The notes under the pieces are model-generated. The model ran no database searches. It was not told the origin of the DNA and saw nothing but the letters and a program-made list of their open reading frames with translations. Made by a program: the position numbers and the translations under genes. Below, in pieces: positions 1-11,444 of a stretch of DNA of 64,000 nucleotides (the first letter of the stretch is position 1; every line of letters begins with the position of its first letter). This DNA comes from Gnetum montanum (Eukaryota; Streptophyta; Gnetopsida; Gnetales; Gnetaceae), in contig MNCI01008985.1 of assembly GCA_015680685.1 (NCBI GenBank), positions 230,514-294,513 on the forward strand, read 5' to 3'.

Positions 1-2245
1 AAAATGCCTTATGTCGAAGATGCATAAACTCAGCAACTATATGTGGGTTCTCAATAATATTTTTCATTTTCCACTCTCTTATCTTTGAAACATTTTGTGG
101 GGGTTCTGTAGGCATTACCTTATGTAGATTTGGCCAATAAAGATCTGCTTCACTCAGAGTAAAAAAAATAGTTGGTGCACCCAACTCATTTATCAAATCA
201 AACATCTGTGCTTTGCATTTTCTCCAGTACGAAGGTGTTCCTCGTATCGTTGTTCCAAATCTCATCAAATTATCAACAAAATTATCTGATGGTGCATTTT
301 GTAGTCCTTCACATAATTCTTGGATTGTTAATGGTGCTTCTGTAATATTTTTTTTGAAGAATGCTGATGTTGATTTCAGTGCACGATGTCTCGTTATCAT
401 GTTATAAATGTGATACCTAAAAATGAAAATAAAATTCCTATGTAATTAGTTCATAAGAGTCAAAAACATTAATGCTATTTAGCAATGTCAATGTAATTAA
501 TTTATGATACCTGAATCTTTTATGATGTCCAAATATGCCATCCTTATATCAAAGTAGATGTCTAGCATATTTATGTAACATGACATCCTTGGATCTTCTT
601 GTAAGGAAGTCACATTTTCCACATGGAAACAACGTTGGAAATGACATTGGAAGCATTCCAACTATGTTGAACTCATTGATGGGTGACTCTGAAAGTGTTG
701 ACCATTGTGCATAATCTGAACTTTCAACAATTGGATTTTCTAACCTTGCTCTTACCAGATCAAGTTCTTTCCCTAGAAGAACTAGACGTGATGCTACTGA
801 TGATTTGTGTCTAATAATATTTTCCTCATTTAAATCAACCAAAGGACCATCAAACTGTAATCTCATCTCACTATCCTCCTCAGAAAATCTAATATAACGA
901 ATCCTTTCAAAACATTAACATCTCCTGTATCACTAACATCATCCAAAGCATGCTCATCTATTTCTACATCCTGATAGAATGGATCATTCTATTTCTTATA
1001 TAATAAGGCAGCATACACAGGTTTTTTATTTATAACAAAGTTATAAGTTGTTCCAATTTGATCAACTCATCTTAGTATCAGCATTGGAATTTCATGAATC
1101 CTCAAAGGTAGCCTAGTTGCAATTTCAGATACATCTTGCATAAAACTGATGGTATGTCCTTTATATTGTAATTGACCTCCAATAGCATGCGTAACTTGTA
1201 AAATAGGATTAATTCATGATATAAGCATTTCTTCAAATTCTGATAATTTTGATAAGATTATTGTCTAGGGTTCTAATCCATATCATTATCAGCAGAAAAA
1301 CGTTTAATCTCTTCACCATCGTGATTCAAGATCCCCATTACTTTTTCATTTGCACACCTTGCACATGTTGAACCAAATCTTTGTACAGGTTTCATTAACA
1401 TAATCAAAAAACTTTCATTGCAAATACCACATGATCAAGGAACACTAAACTTATCAACCTCGCTTGAAAATCTTGTTATTGCATGCATGATTTGTGTATT
1501 CGACTTATGAAGATTTGGATAAGATACCTGATTGTTCATATGTTTAGACGATATTTGTTGATGTTTCATTCGCAATCTTGGTTGAGCTTGTTTCTGACCA
1601 AGTCTTGCAACTAAATCTAACATTTCTTCCACTTCTACTTGTCTTTTTCGTTGTCTAAAATTTTCTTGTCTTTCACGCCCTTATGCATGTCTTCATTCTA
1701 TAGTAACAATCTCTATAGGATTTATAAGTAATTCATCTTCAACCATCAAATCACCATGACCTCATCCACGACCACGACCATGACCACATCCACGACCAGG
1801 TCCTATATGTAAAATAACTTCTTGATGCGATCGAGGCTGATGAACATTTTCATCATTAGGAATGAATACTAAGTCATTTTCATGTTCATCTATGCATTCT
1901 TGTCCTTGTCCACGTCCATGTCCATGACCTCTTCCTCATCCTTGTCTGTGATCCCTTCTATTCTGTGAAATATTATTATACAAAGTGACCTAATATGTTT
2001 AGATTTATTAAATTAGACATTAAATGAATTTCATCTAAAACAAAAATAAAATTTCATCTACAAACCTCAATTCCTTCCACCTGTTGTTGCTGCATTTGTG
2101 CTCGACGTGTTCTTTGACGTAAGCAATTTTGTTCCATTCTTTGCAACTCCAAAGTATCTCCCCGTTGCTAAGCTTCTCTTCTTCGATCTCTAAGACATTG
2201 TTGTCTCGCTCGGCTTAACTCATGCTTTCTATCACCTGCATGATA
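1..2245 (-). pseudogene. Helitron Rep/helicase gene, 5' portion, degenerate and cut by the window edge
   Basis: Read on the minus strand this is the N-terminal half of a plant Helitron transposase (rolling-circle replication initiator plus PIF1-type helicase). In order: an Arg-rich start near 2240-2100; a Gly/His/Arg-rich tract near 1930-1740; a DUF6570-like segment near 1430-1070 with CGICNESF, CARC and RLPLRIHEIPML; then the Helitron-like N domain at 866-1, with SFPTLFPCG near 630 and YWRKCKAQMFDLINELGAPT followed by FFTLSEADLYWPNL near 230-130. The catalytic HUH and helicase parts would lie left of position 1. Possible introns are at about 2065-1963 (GT..AG) and one ending near 2236. In-frame stops and at least one frameshift (about 900) show it is dead. 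Motif assignment is from family knowledge; the reading frames are seen directly. Confidence 0.85.
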
Positions 2246-2302
2246 TGTATTTACATGAATGAGAATCCTTATATAGTATTATGGGTTGTATTAAATTTTA
2301 AA

Positions 2303-2412
2303 TAAAACCCAAATCTAAAAATAAAAAATTAGTTATTTTTTAAAGAAACCTAAGGCACCCAATATGTTTTTAAATATAACCCAAACCTAAAAATAAAAAT
2401 TAGTTGTTTTTC
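2303..2412. repeat. Two-copy 72-bp-period A-rich direct repeat
   Basis: The segment starting ACCCAAATCTAAAAATAAA (about 2307) recurs as ACCCAAACCTAAAAATAAA (about 2379), a 72-bp period. It lies just upstream, in the minus sense, of the Helitron coding relic. Function unknown. Confidence 0.6.
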
Positions 2413-2568
2413 TAGAATTATTTGGGAAACAGAATTCCATGAAATATTAAGCTCAGCAAGTTTCGTACCCATTGCCGATTTACTACGCTTCAGTAGGCGC
2501 TCCCGAATCCAACAATCCAATGTAAACTGTTCATCTAATGAGGCGTATTTATGGTTTTTAATGGGACA

Positions 2569-2680
2569 CAACCTTTGGAACGAGGATGCAACCTTTCTAA
2601 ACGTATTACACAACCTTTCTAAATGTATTTTCGTTTTGCAATAGAAGTAACCTTTCATAACACGACGTAACCTTTCATAA
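2569..2680. repeat. Cluster of five AACCTTT motifs
   Basis: AACCTTT occurs near 2570, 2589, 2612, 2649 and 2669. The last two sit in identical GTAACCTTTCATAA units 20 bp apart. The cluster lies upstream (minus sense) of the Helitron gene, where a Helitron 5' end or promoter would be expected. No clear Helitron 5' terminus was identified. Confidence 0.5.
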
Positions 2681-2982
2681 AAAAAATAATGATTTTCAAA
2701 CTGAATTTTCTAATTAAAAATGTTAAAAATGATGCAGACGTATATACATCATGCACAGTATTTGCTAAAATAATTGATATAAAAAAAAAGTCATTGATAT
2801 AACAAAAAGGTCATGTATACAGAAAATGTATACATTAAACCCACTCTCAAGCACTGCTTGTGCTTTAAATCAAATGGTCTAAAACCCTCACCACAAAACA
2901 AAGAGATAAAGTATTCACGTGAAATCAAATGGTAGAGCTTCAAGTTGCAGAGGATTATTATTGCAGAAATGCAGACTTAGAA

Positions 2983-2990
2983 TATAAATA
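2983..2990 (+). promoter_or_regulatory. Possible TATA box (TATAAATA)
   Basis: TATAAATAGG in a plus-strand context resembles a plant core promoter. No convincing plus-strand gene follows, so chance or a transposon promoter is equally possible. Confidence 0.2.
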
Positions 2991-3133
2991 GGGAGGATCA
3001 AGGAAAAGAGCTTGGAAAATGAAATAATCATCTAACAACATCATCCACGCGAAGGTAGAACCCGTTAATACATAGGAAAATTAGTGCAATCAGTGTAGCA
3101 TTGTTTTATATCTTCCTCTCTTTCTTCAATTTG

Positions 3134-3523
3134 CTAAACCAGGCTAGCAAGGACGCTCGATGTTATAGTTGGGTGCTCTTCCATGATTTTGCGTAGTGCC
3201 TCTTTTTTAATTTCATTTCCTAAAGGAAAGGATGCATTAACATGCAGGGGACCTATACTAACAATGGAAGGGGAGAAAATATTGAGTAGCCCATCCAGCT
3301 GATTCACCATTCCTGATGGGACTTTGTAGATAAGATCATCAAGCGCGTTTGCCTCTACCATAGGATTTCCATATTCAGTTCCAAGATTCTGTAGATTTGA
3401 AATCAAAATTATTACATGCTCAGGTATAGCTACCATTATGCAAGCAATTGGGACCTGGGGAAGAGGAATAAAAATTAAAATGTATAAACACACTAGAAAA
3501 TAAAACTTTTCGGTGCTTATCAT
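3134..3523 (-). pseudogene. DUF247-family N-terminal fragment
   Basis: The minus-strand frame contains LIYKVPSGMVNQLD followed by IFSPSIVSIGPLHVN. This matches the hallmark N-terminal signature of plant DUF247 proteins (I-x-[KR]-VP ... Y-x-P-x-x-VSIGP-[YLF]-H). Family members are usually about 400-550 residues and end in a membrane segment. Here the frame stops about 40 residues after the signature, so it is a fragment or one exon of a dead gene. The sequence upstream of about residue 46 is hydrophobic and not family-like. A CTACAG splice-acceptor-like site near 3390 (minus sense) suggests that part may be intron. DUF247 function is poorly defined; some grass members act in self-incompatibility. 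No further DUF247 sequence was recognised on either side. Confidence 0.5.
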
Positions 3524-3537
3524 TGTACATCACAGAC

Positions 3538-4145
3538 ATTCAAAAAATCCAAAAAATCCACTTCCAAATGTATATTGTAAAGCATTAAGACAAAATCTGT
3601 GCCAATCTTTATAAAAATTTAGTGACTGCATTGGCCACTAGGCTGCCCAGACCCTGTTCACCGAACGTATTCTTTGCATTATGTCCACCACAGGAGTTGC
3701 ACAGAAACTGCAAATGCGGGTTATGGGCAGTAATGGCCTACTGTTATGAACGTTAGAAGAGGGTGACGAGCATGAGATCATGGGAGGAAGGGGAGCAAAT
3801 GGTAGGGGGAGTGAGGAAGGGTTGAGCCTCTTTTCTGACATTCAAGGTGTGTAGACGGCGGGCATTGCCAGTTGAGTTGTAGGTCGCCAAATCCTCTTCT
3901 CAAACGTTGGAGGTGGATCCAGAGCCTGCAGCCAATGGTAGTCTTTATACACTGCCTGTGCATCTGAGTCTCTATCTATATCTCTCCTGTAGGCGGGTGA
4001 TGAGTAGCAATTACTGGTTTTATTTTTTTGTACTCAGAAATGGACGCATTTCTTCTCCCGACGTGCAGAAGGACGGTTGCTCCTACCAAAAATAGTGGTG
4101 CAGTAGTGACATCAAGGCCATGGTTCTAACACGGGTTTTAGCCGC
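3538..4145. other. Mixed-composition stretch without a supported gene
   Basis: Less A+T-rich than its surroundings, with short open frames on both strands that overlap each other and show no family motif. I see no gene here. It may be 5' sequence of the DUF247 relic (minus) or low-copy flank. Confidence 0.35.
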
Positions 4146-4149
4146 AGCA

Positions 4150-4350
4150 TGATGCACAAAGTTGCATTACTGAAATGGCCTTTCTGGAATTTTAGTTACA
4201 CGTCAGCGTGATGCACAAAGTTGCGTTACCGAAATGGCCTGTCTAGAATTTTAGTTACATGTCAGCGTTGTGCACAAAGTTGCGTTACCAAAGTGGCCTG
4301 TGGAAAAGTCAACGTTAGTCAGCATTACGTACAAAAAATTAGCGTTACCG
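4150..4350. repeat. 59-bp tandem repeat, about 3.5 copies
   Basis: TGCACAAAGTTGCRTTAC starts at 4153, 4212 and 4271 (spacing 59 and 59). A more diverged fourth unit (GTACAAAAAATTAGCGTTACC) starts near 4329. Each unit carries AAATGGCC-TTTTAGTTAC-GTCAGCG. Function unknown. Confidence 0.8.
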
Positions 4351-4389
4351 AATTATGACTGGTAATGGCCTATCGGCCAAACAAATAAG

Positions 4390-4790
4390 GGAAAGAATGA
4401 AAGAAACTAAACTAAAATTGAGTTTGAAACAAAGAAGAAAGGGTAAAAAATATCTTTTAGAAAAACATGATGGAACATGGTAAAGAATAAGTGGTAGAAG
4501 AGGTGGTGGAAAAAAAATCAAGAGTTGGTGGGTTAAAAGGTAATATGCATAACATACATATATATGCTTTTCTTACACATCATGCACTAGAACATGTTTT
4601 TCAATGTCTTTACTTTTAATTTTTAATTTTCTTTTTATGATAAACTTCTTTTATAAGTAATTTTCCTCATTTTCTCTTTCCACTAATACCATTTTCACTT
4701 AAACACTTGTGACATGTACATCGAGATTTCAAATCAAATTTTATTTGAACCTACATGATCTTTATCAAGTATTTTACCTAATCATACGTT
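4390..4790. repeat. Left copy of a diverged direct repeat (pairs with 7820-8262)
   Basis: Shared ordered blocks with 7820-8262 include AACATGATGGAACATG, AAAAATCAAGAG, TAACATACATATATATG, and a terminal block with ACATGTAC, AATCAAATT and TTTGAACCTA. The copies are in direct orientation about 3.4 kb apart, as expected for old LTRs or a duplicated repeat. No coding sequence lies between them. Confidence 0.45.
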
Positions 4791-7700
4791 GAAATCTTAT
4801 GTAAGTGTTACTTATCATAGTCCCTTAGTTCAAATCTCAAAACTTTTATAGTATTTTTAGTAAACTAAAAATGTGATATTTTGAAAACCGTAACTCCAAT
4901 TCTAGTGAATCAAGGGTCAAAACTAAAAATTTTAAACATCCTAAACACATTGGTAAGATTAGATTCTAAGTAGGACATCATCCCAAGCTATTTCGTTGAT
5001 AAAATTAATTTGTGTAATATTCAATTATAATTAAAAATGAACTTCAAATTCCAATTTAATGACAAAAAGCAACAAGGAATATGATCTGGGCAAAGTTAGT
5101 GCTCAAAATTGCTTAATAAGTAGACTATTATGTAATCACATATGTATAATAAAATGAAAATATGCATAATTAAATGTGCATAATAAATATTAAATATATA
5201 GAACTAAATGTTCATAAAGAATAAAATATGCATAGCTAAATACTCATAAAGGCATAATAAGTAACAAAAAGATAAATTTCATAGGATAATTGGATTTCAA
5301 ATTTAATCATAAAATATTTAGATGATCTATGACTAAGCTCCAATAATAGTAAAACAAAGGATACAAAACTTTAACAAAATACCTTAGCAAGTAGATTGCA
5401 TTCACTTATGTAAGAAACTATCAACAACAATAACTTTTAATAAACAGTAATAACAATAAGTTAATGTATTGAAACACAATCAAAAATATTAAAAAATTAA
5501 TTATATGCTTTAAATTAAATAATTTTATTTATGCAAATTTCTAGGTCATGATTCTCTCCCCTTAAGAATTTTCCTCCTAGAAAATGTGAGGAAATTTAGT
5601 TCTCATATCTTTTTTAGTTTTCTACATTCCTAGAGAACTCATTATGATTGTTTTGGTTTTGATTTTGAAGATAGATCAATAGTTGCTCAAACATCTAATT
5701 TTGACTTGCTTATAAATTTTAAGAATTTTTTTGTGGGATATCATTCTCTAATCTTGTCCCTTGCATTTTGTATTAAATTAGATTTAGAAAATATCAAACA
5801 AATCAAACAATGTCTAAAACAATTCCATACTATGACATCTAAGGAAAAATTCATGCTCCAACACTAACCATGTAATTCTCCTATTAATTATCTATAAAAT
5901 ATCCTATAAATAACTAATAGAGATGTTATGAAACCATAAGGATATGGATTTAACCTTGATTTACTAATTCAAAAGGAAGTGGTAAAATAGATAAAAATTA
6001 TTAATTAGAAACATAAATGTAGTAAAGCAACATAGAAAAAAATTATAATACTCACATATATAGCTAAATAAAATTTATTTAAAGAAAAATAGAATTTTTA
6101 TAGCCACAAAAATATAAATGTTTAAAAATTTCACTAGTTATATCATTAAAAATACATAAAATAATGATCCCAATGACACTTGTTTCACCTTAATTGAACC
6201 TCTAGAAATAAAGATATTCACATGTAGAATTTACTAAATTAATTAATAAAATTTAAAATAATATTTTTAAAAATAATATATAATAAATAATATTAAAATT
6301 TTTAAAATGGTGTCAAGATGGAAAATGTTCCTTGCAATCTCATGGTCCTAATGGCACAAATGGAAAATTCATATCTATCATACTTTATTATGTATTCATC
6401 AAAATATATATGTGGCTCAAATATCCAAAAAAGTGTATAAGATTTCTATTTTACAAAAATACAAATTATAAAAAAATCATTTTTGAAGTTCAAAAGGTCC
6501 ATGTTGTACAAAATTGATTTACCTTTTGTTTCATATCCCTCTTTTAATGATTTCCTACCTACTCTAGGCTCTTTGTATTAAAATGCAAGAGGAGTGAGAA
6601 CCCCTCAAATAAGAAAGATTATTATATTTTCCTTGTCGTGAAGCATAAAGGTTCTGGGCCAAAAGCCTTAGGATATGGGCTAGTTAAAATTTTTTAATCA
6701 AATATTTCAAAATATTTCAGCGTCCAAAAATGCCAAAAATTTTCCAAAAATTTAAAAGAAATCTAAGAATCTAAATAAAACCAAAAATCCAAAAGAAAAC
6801 TAAAAAATTAAAGAATGTATATTTTAATTAGGCATCTTTGAAGGCTTGGTTTGGTTATCCTTAGTGCTAAAAGAATATACCAAGAACTCTTGGAATAACC
6901 TCACTACTATCATCCTTAATGACAAAGGCACACATATCATTGAAAGGATAGATCTTGACGATGCCTCATCACAACTCCGCAAGACAATTACTTAATGCCA
7001 TGGTCTTGAATAAATCCATAGCTTCACTTGAACTTATGAATCAAAATCTAGGTTAGGAAATCTATCCAATAACCATCATTTATGTGGTATGGGTTCCACT
7101 AAAGAACACTTCACTATTGCATATAGATAGAGGGTATATAAAAGATTTATGACTCCCACTACCAACTGAGCAAAGGTAGCCACATAAATATTACTATTTT
7201 ATTCCAAAAATCTAAAAGGTGTCCAAAATGACCAAAAATCCATAAAATCCTAAATTCCACAAAATTCGTGCAATAAAATTTTTATCATGAGCTAAACCAA
7301 AAACCATGTTGATATTAAAAGTTTTTCTAAAATATTTATAAAATATATAGGAAGCACGTTGAACAAACTTTCCATAATCCCATGAATTCATCAAAAGAAA
7401 AAAAAAATAAAAAATAAAAAAATGTATGGATAGGATTAAAATATTATTTTCATAAAATAGATCCAAAATGACAAAAAACCAACAGAATCTTGGAATAATA
7501 CTTAAAATCACAGAAGAATAAAAGAAGACTAGAAAATAGAGATGTGGAATAAAAATTCCACAATAATATAGGGTAGCCACATAAAAAGAAACATAAAATG
7601 TTCTTTTTTATGAAATTTGCAACAAAACAAGATAGCTACATAAAATGAAACATAAAATAATCTTTCTTATTTATATTAGTAGAGCTCTTAGAATTCTCTT

Positions 7701-7819
7701 AGAATCTTTATTTTCTACCTAATGCTCTTAATTTTTTTTCTTTGCTTAACTTGTCACATTTGAAATCCTTCTATAGACTACAATGGTATGTAACTAAAGC
7801 CATAATCTATTTGTAATGG
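4791..7819. other. A+T-rich noncoding stretch
   Basis: About 3 kb of strongly A+T-rich sequence with no reading frame that I can tie to a family. Short motifs such as AGCCACATAAA (about 7176 and 7573) recur at the right end. It may be the worn interior of the element bounded by the direct repeats on either side. Confidence 0.4.
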
Positions 7820-8262
7820 GAAGTATGGAAGAAATTAGGGTCAAATCGGCTTTAAAACTAAGAATAAAGAGAAAACATGTCTTTTGAAAAAACATGATGG
7901 AACATGATTTCAAAAAGGTTGGTTGAAAAACCAAATGGTGAAAGATGACAACATAAATTAAGCATGATAAAAATCAAGAGGCAAATGGAAAATACATGAG
8001 GTAAAGGAAAAGTAAAAATATATAACATACATATATATGTGAGATAACATATATACTTTACCTTTATTCTTTTATTTTTTGCACGTGCATATGCTTCCAC
8101 TTCATTTTTAAATTTTGATTTTTTTGATTTTTTACCTTTTTTAAAAATCTTTTTCATAAGTTTACTTATAATTTCTCTATATAACAATACCTTGATATAT
8201 AAATGCTTAAAACATGTACAATGATACCCCAAATCAAATTAGTTTTGAACCTATAAGATCCT
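7820..8262. repeat. Right copy of the diverged direct repeat
   Basis: Partner of 4390-4790 with the same order of blocks, ending in AATCAAATT-AGTTTTGAACCTATAAGATCCTT. Its right edge abuts the start of the LTR at 8263, so that LTR element seems to have inserted here. Confidence 0.45.
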
Positions 8263-8836
8263 TGTAATGTTCCAGTTGCCAAATGATGCTATTGGATAAT
8301 GAAGATGGTGCCTCTTCATAATAAGTGTTATTGTTATTGTAATAAGACTAAAAAAGGAATGTTGTAATTGAGACCTAAAAGGTTACATTGTAACAATGAA
8401 CATGTCTCTTAATGTAATCTTGCAGGGGTTAACCCAAGACATTTATACCTAGGCTTAGAGGTCATGTCAACATGTAGTGGCAGAGCTAGAAAAGGGGAGT
8501 CATGGGAGCTAGGTGAAGTGGGAAAAGAAGAGGATAGGCCATCCCTTTTGGCCGATTGTAGGCCTAACCATGGTAACAGTGTTGGATTTCCTCTAAGGGA
8601 TAGATTTTGAAGGAAGAAAACCCCAAGGAACATCCTTAAAGCATGATCTAAATACTTCATTCTGTATTAATAAAGCATTCTTTTTTTTCCTTTCTACATT
8701 TTCCCTATTATTTTTATTTATGCATAATTTTGAATGTTACATATATTTGACATTTGGTATATTGTCTTCTTACACATAATGTCTAATATAATGTATATCT
8801 GACATTTGCCATGACATCTAGGAACTAGATGTCACA
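8263..8836 (+). mobile_element. LTR (about 574 bp) of an old LTR retrotransposon
   Basis: Begins TGTAATGTTCC and ends GATGTCACA, giving TGT/ACA termini. It contains TTAATAAAGC, a plausible poly(A) signal, near 8667. It is followed after two bases by a primer-binding-site-like sequence. The partner LTR was not found, and the sequence after 8860 has no recognisable gag. Boundaries are inferred from termini and site position. Confidence 0.5.
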
Positions 8837-8837
8837 A

Positions 8838-8850
8838 TTGGTATTAGAGA
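8838..8850 (+). promoter_or_regulatory. Primer-binding site, initiator-Met tRNA type (decayed)
   Basis: TTGGTATTAGAG lies two bases after the LTR end. The usual plant iMet site begins TGGTATCAGAGC; a single C-to-T change explains the difference in the matched part. Confidence 0.5.
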
Positions 8851-8859
8851 AAGCCATGA

Positions 8860-9913
8860 CCCAAGGGTCATTTAGAATCATGGGCTGACTTCAACGTGAA
8901 CTTGATGATGAATCATAGAGCCAAGAACTAGGAAGAATCATGGACCACACCATATTCATCACATGTCTGAGATTATCTATGTAAGCTATAAAAGACATAG
9001 ATCCCACCAACTAACAAAATTATTTCATGGATATCATTGATCGATGAAAATTTGATTATGCCTCATAAAAATTCATCAATTGCAAGAGATGTTGGTAAGA
9101 CAAGGATACACTAGTCCAAGTAACTCTTACCCATATTAATACTATAAATATTAATTAATTAAGGTAATTATTAAATTTTTCCTAAAAAGTTAGTAACCAT
9201 GACCTGAATTGATCTTGTTCTATTGAAACTTATTATCCTAAGTGTTTAACCCATTTAACTTGGCATTATTCACCATACCAAGACTTAGGTATTGATTAGA
9301 TAAGGGAGTGAACCCATCCATAATATTTTTTGATTCCCATAAGGAAACTAATACTTGGTGAATGATGTTGCCTTAATCTTCTTCTTAGTACCTCAGTAGG
9401 GTATAACCATGATATGAGAAGGTATAACCATAATATTGTTTAAATTATAAGGTATAAATATTATATTCTAATCCTAGGATTGGTACATTATTTACAATCA
9501 AATCCAAGTAATCTAGAAGATCTCAAATTATCCATATGCCAGCATAGTAATGTTAGTTCAACAAAATAGGCTATTTTTGTCTTCTTAATTCCTAAAATTC
9601 CAACTCCATTTTTGAACCTAAGACTATGTCCAATGTATAGTACTTGTTAATATGATTCCAATAGTAAAAATATCTTCTTAATTGGAGTTATGGTTTGAAA
9701 GATATTGCTATTTTAAAGTTTCTCATTATACATGCAATAAAATAATATTAAATTATTATTTAAATAAAAAAAGGTCAAAATTTTAGGGTTAGGAATCAAA
9801 CCTAGAATCATCATTTATCCAAACCAAACCCACACTTTGCCATTGATCAAACCACCACATCAACCACTGAGGTAAGTTAGAATAAATTAATAATAAGAAG
9901 AAGAAGAAAAAGC

Positions 9914-9914
<1 letters not shown>
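8860..9914. other. Noncoding stretch, probable decayed retroelement interior
   Basis: A+T-rich sequence downstream of the LTR and primer-binding site. No gag, protease or polymerase motif was recognised in any frame. Confidence 0.35.

Positions 9915-9945
<31 letters not shown>
9915..9945. repeat. (AC)n microsatellite
   Basis: About 15 uninterrupted AC units. Confidence 0.95.
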
Positions 9946-9949
<4 letters not shown>

Positions 9950-10017
9950 TGGAAGGTGGTGGGTTTAAACTCCAACCCCCTAATGATATATATATACCAT
10001 ATTTAAAAAAATTATTG

Positions 10018-10125
10018 TAGGCTATGCTAGCCTTGTAAGGGCCACATAGGCCTATGCAGGCTACATAGCCCTTTATAGGGCCACATTGGCCCTTAGGGCA
10101 ACATAGCCCTTGTTTAGGGGTTGAC
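10018..10125. repeat. Short GGCC/TAGCC-rich repeats
   Basis: Units such as GGGCCACATAGGCC, GGCTACATAGCCC, GGGCCACATTGGCCC and GGGCAACATAGCCC follow one another, many self-complementary. A related set recurs at 10895-11060, bracketing the 45-bp minisatellite. Confidence 0.6.
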
Positions 10126-10448
10126 TGTGCTATTCCTTCTTAGGCCCGCTATCCTTGATTGACGCCACTACCTCACCCACTATGCGTACATCCTCTGGCA
10201 CCATCACCACTATCTTGCCTGTAGTTTGCCTCCACCTGCTACCATCACCATTTGTACCTCCATTTTTGGCATCATAGTTTTCTCCCTTCATCACTGTCTT
10301 TGCATTTTGCATCATCCTCCACATTTTTTGATGTATTTCTTGCCTTGCTCTGTCCCCATCGCTACCATCATCACTACTACCATTGCCACCATTATTTCCA
10401 CTACTGTAGCTAAAAAAGTTTCTATAATTTTTGATTGCTGACTGTGCT

Positions 10449-10855
10449 CATGGATACTGTCGATGCTAGTAATCGTTGTCCCTTCTAGTGCACCTTGGAC
10501 ATTGTTGGCATTGAAAATCATTACCTCCTTCAATGCATCATGGACACCATCGATGCTAGAAATTGTTGTCCCCTCTAGCATATCATGGACACTACTAACA
10601 TCAAAAAGTTTTGCCCCATCCAACAAATTATAGACATTGCCAATGCTAGAAATCACTGTTCCTTTATGGTGCATCATGGATACCACTGACATCAAAAATT
10701 AATACATCCTTCAGCACTCTACAGATACCACTAATGCCAAAAATTTCTACCCTAGCCGATGCTCTAGGCATGTCATAGGCACCAAGAATTATTGCCCCCT
10801 ACGGTGCCCTACAAACATTGTTGGTGCTAGAAATTGTCATTTCCTCTGACACCAC
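10449..10855 (-). repeat. 45-bp minisatellite, about 9 units, readable as 15-residue peptide repeats
   Basis: Units start near 10449, 10494, 10539, 10584, 10629, 10675 and 10720, then less regularly at 10774 and 10810. Typical unit opening is CATGGACACCATCGATGC. On the minus strand the first units stay open as 15-residue repeats (HDMLEGTTISSIDGV, HDALKEVMIFNANNV, QGALEGTTITSIDSI), within a 127-residue frame at 10312-10695. Alternate units look more alike than neighbours, hinting at a 90-bp higher-order period. I do not recognise a protein family. Because 45 is a multiple of 3, an open frame is also expected by chance once the first unit is open. Confidence 0.75.
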
Positions 10856-10894
10856 TATAGGAAGCCCTTGCCATTAGCATGTATGCTTGTTGAG

Positions 10895-11060
10895 GGCTTT
10901 GAAAGCCCTAATAAGGGCCTCACAAGCTCCTCCTGGGATGTGCAAGCTCTAATAAGGGCTTCATAAGTCCCTCTTGGGCCACGTGAGCCCTGAAGGAGGA
11001 CATGCATGCTTGCTTGGCCCATGTAGGCCTTATGAGGGCTATGCAGGCCCTAATAATTGC
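10895..11060. repeat. Second GGGC/GCCC-rich short-repeat cluster
   Basis: CCCTAATAAGGGC, CTCTAATAAGGGC, GGGCCACGTGAGCCC and GGCCTTATGAGGGC follow one another, resembling the units at 10018-10125. Confidence 0.5.
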
Positions 11061-11208
11061 CATTACCAACCACTGGCCATTGCCCATCACATTTCACACA
11101 ACATTTCCATTACCACTCTCCTTACACACACTACTGTTGTCACTCTTCTTATGCATCCTATTCACCACTCTAGCACCCTCATGGCATTGTTGATGTCCCT
11201 ACTCCAGC

Positions 11209-11350
11209 AACTTCTCCTACCCCTCATGATGGAAAACTTTTCTATTAATCGATGGAAATATTTTCCATCAATCAACAAAAAATTCAAAATTTTCCATCAA
11301 TTGATGAAAAATTAAAATCTTTTCATTAACTAATGGAGAATTAAAAACAA
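11209..11350. repeat. Imperfect palindromic repeats around TTTTCCATCAATTGATG
   Basis: Several inverted and direct copies of GATGGAAAA / TTTTCCATC separated by about 20-35 bp, able to form short hairpins. They directly precede the 5S-derived segment. Confidence 0.5.
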
Positions 11351-11444
11351 TTCCATCTGTTAGAACATTAGTTTAAAATTAGGAAGTGGAAAAATTTATT
11401 TTCAAAAAGAAAGTTTGATGTTGTGGTAATAGGAAAGATAAAAG

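Noticed and set aside
3638-4095. Overlapping Pro/Ser-rich frames on both strands
   Set aside because: They contradict each other in phase, have no motif, and extend into the 59-bp repeat.
7212-7580. 122-codon minus-strand frame rich in Phe, Tyr and Ile
   Set aside because: A+T-rich composition alone gives such frames; no motif and no coding-like pattern.
7858-8232. 124-codon minus-strand frame
   Set aside because: Lies inside the diverged direct repeat, low complexity Lys-rich stretch, no family match.
9915-9945. Possible CRISPR-like or satellite array
   Set aside because: It is a simple AC microsatellite. No repeat-spacer structure exists anywhere in the window, and the genome is a plant nuclear one.
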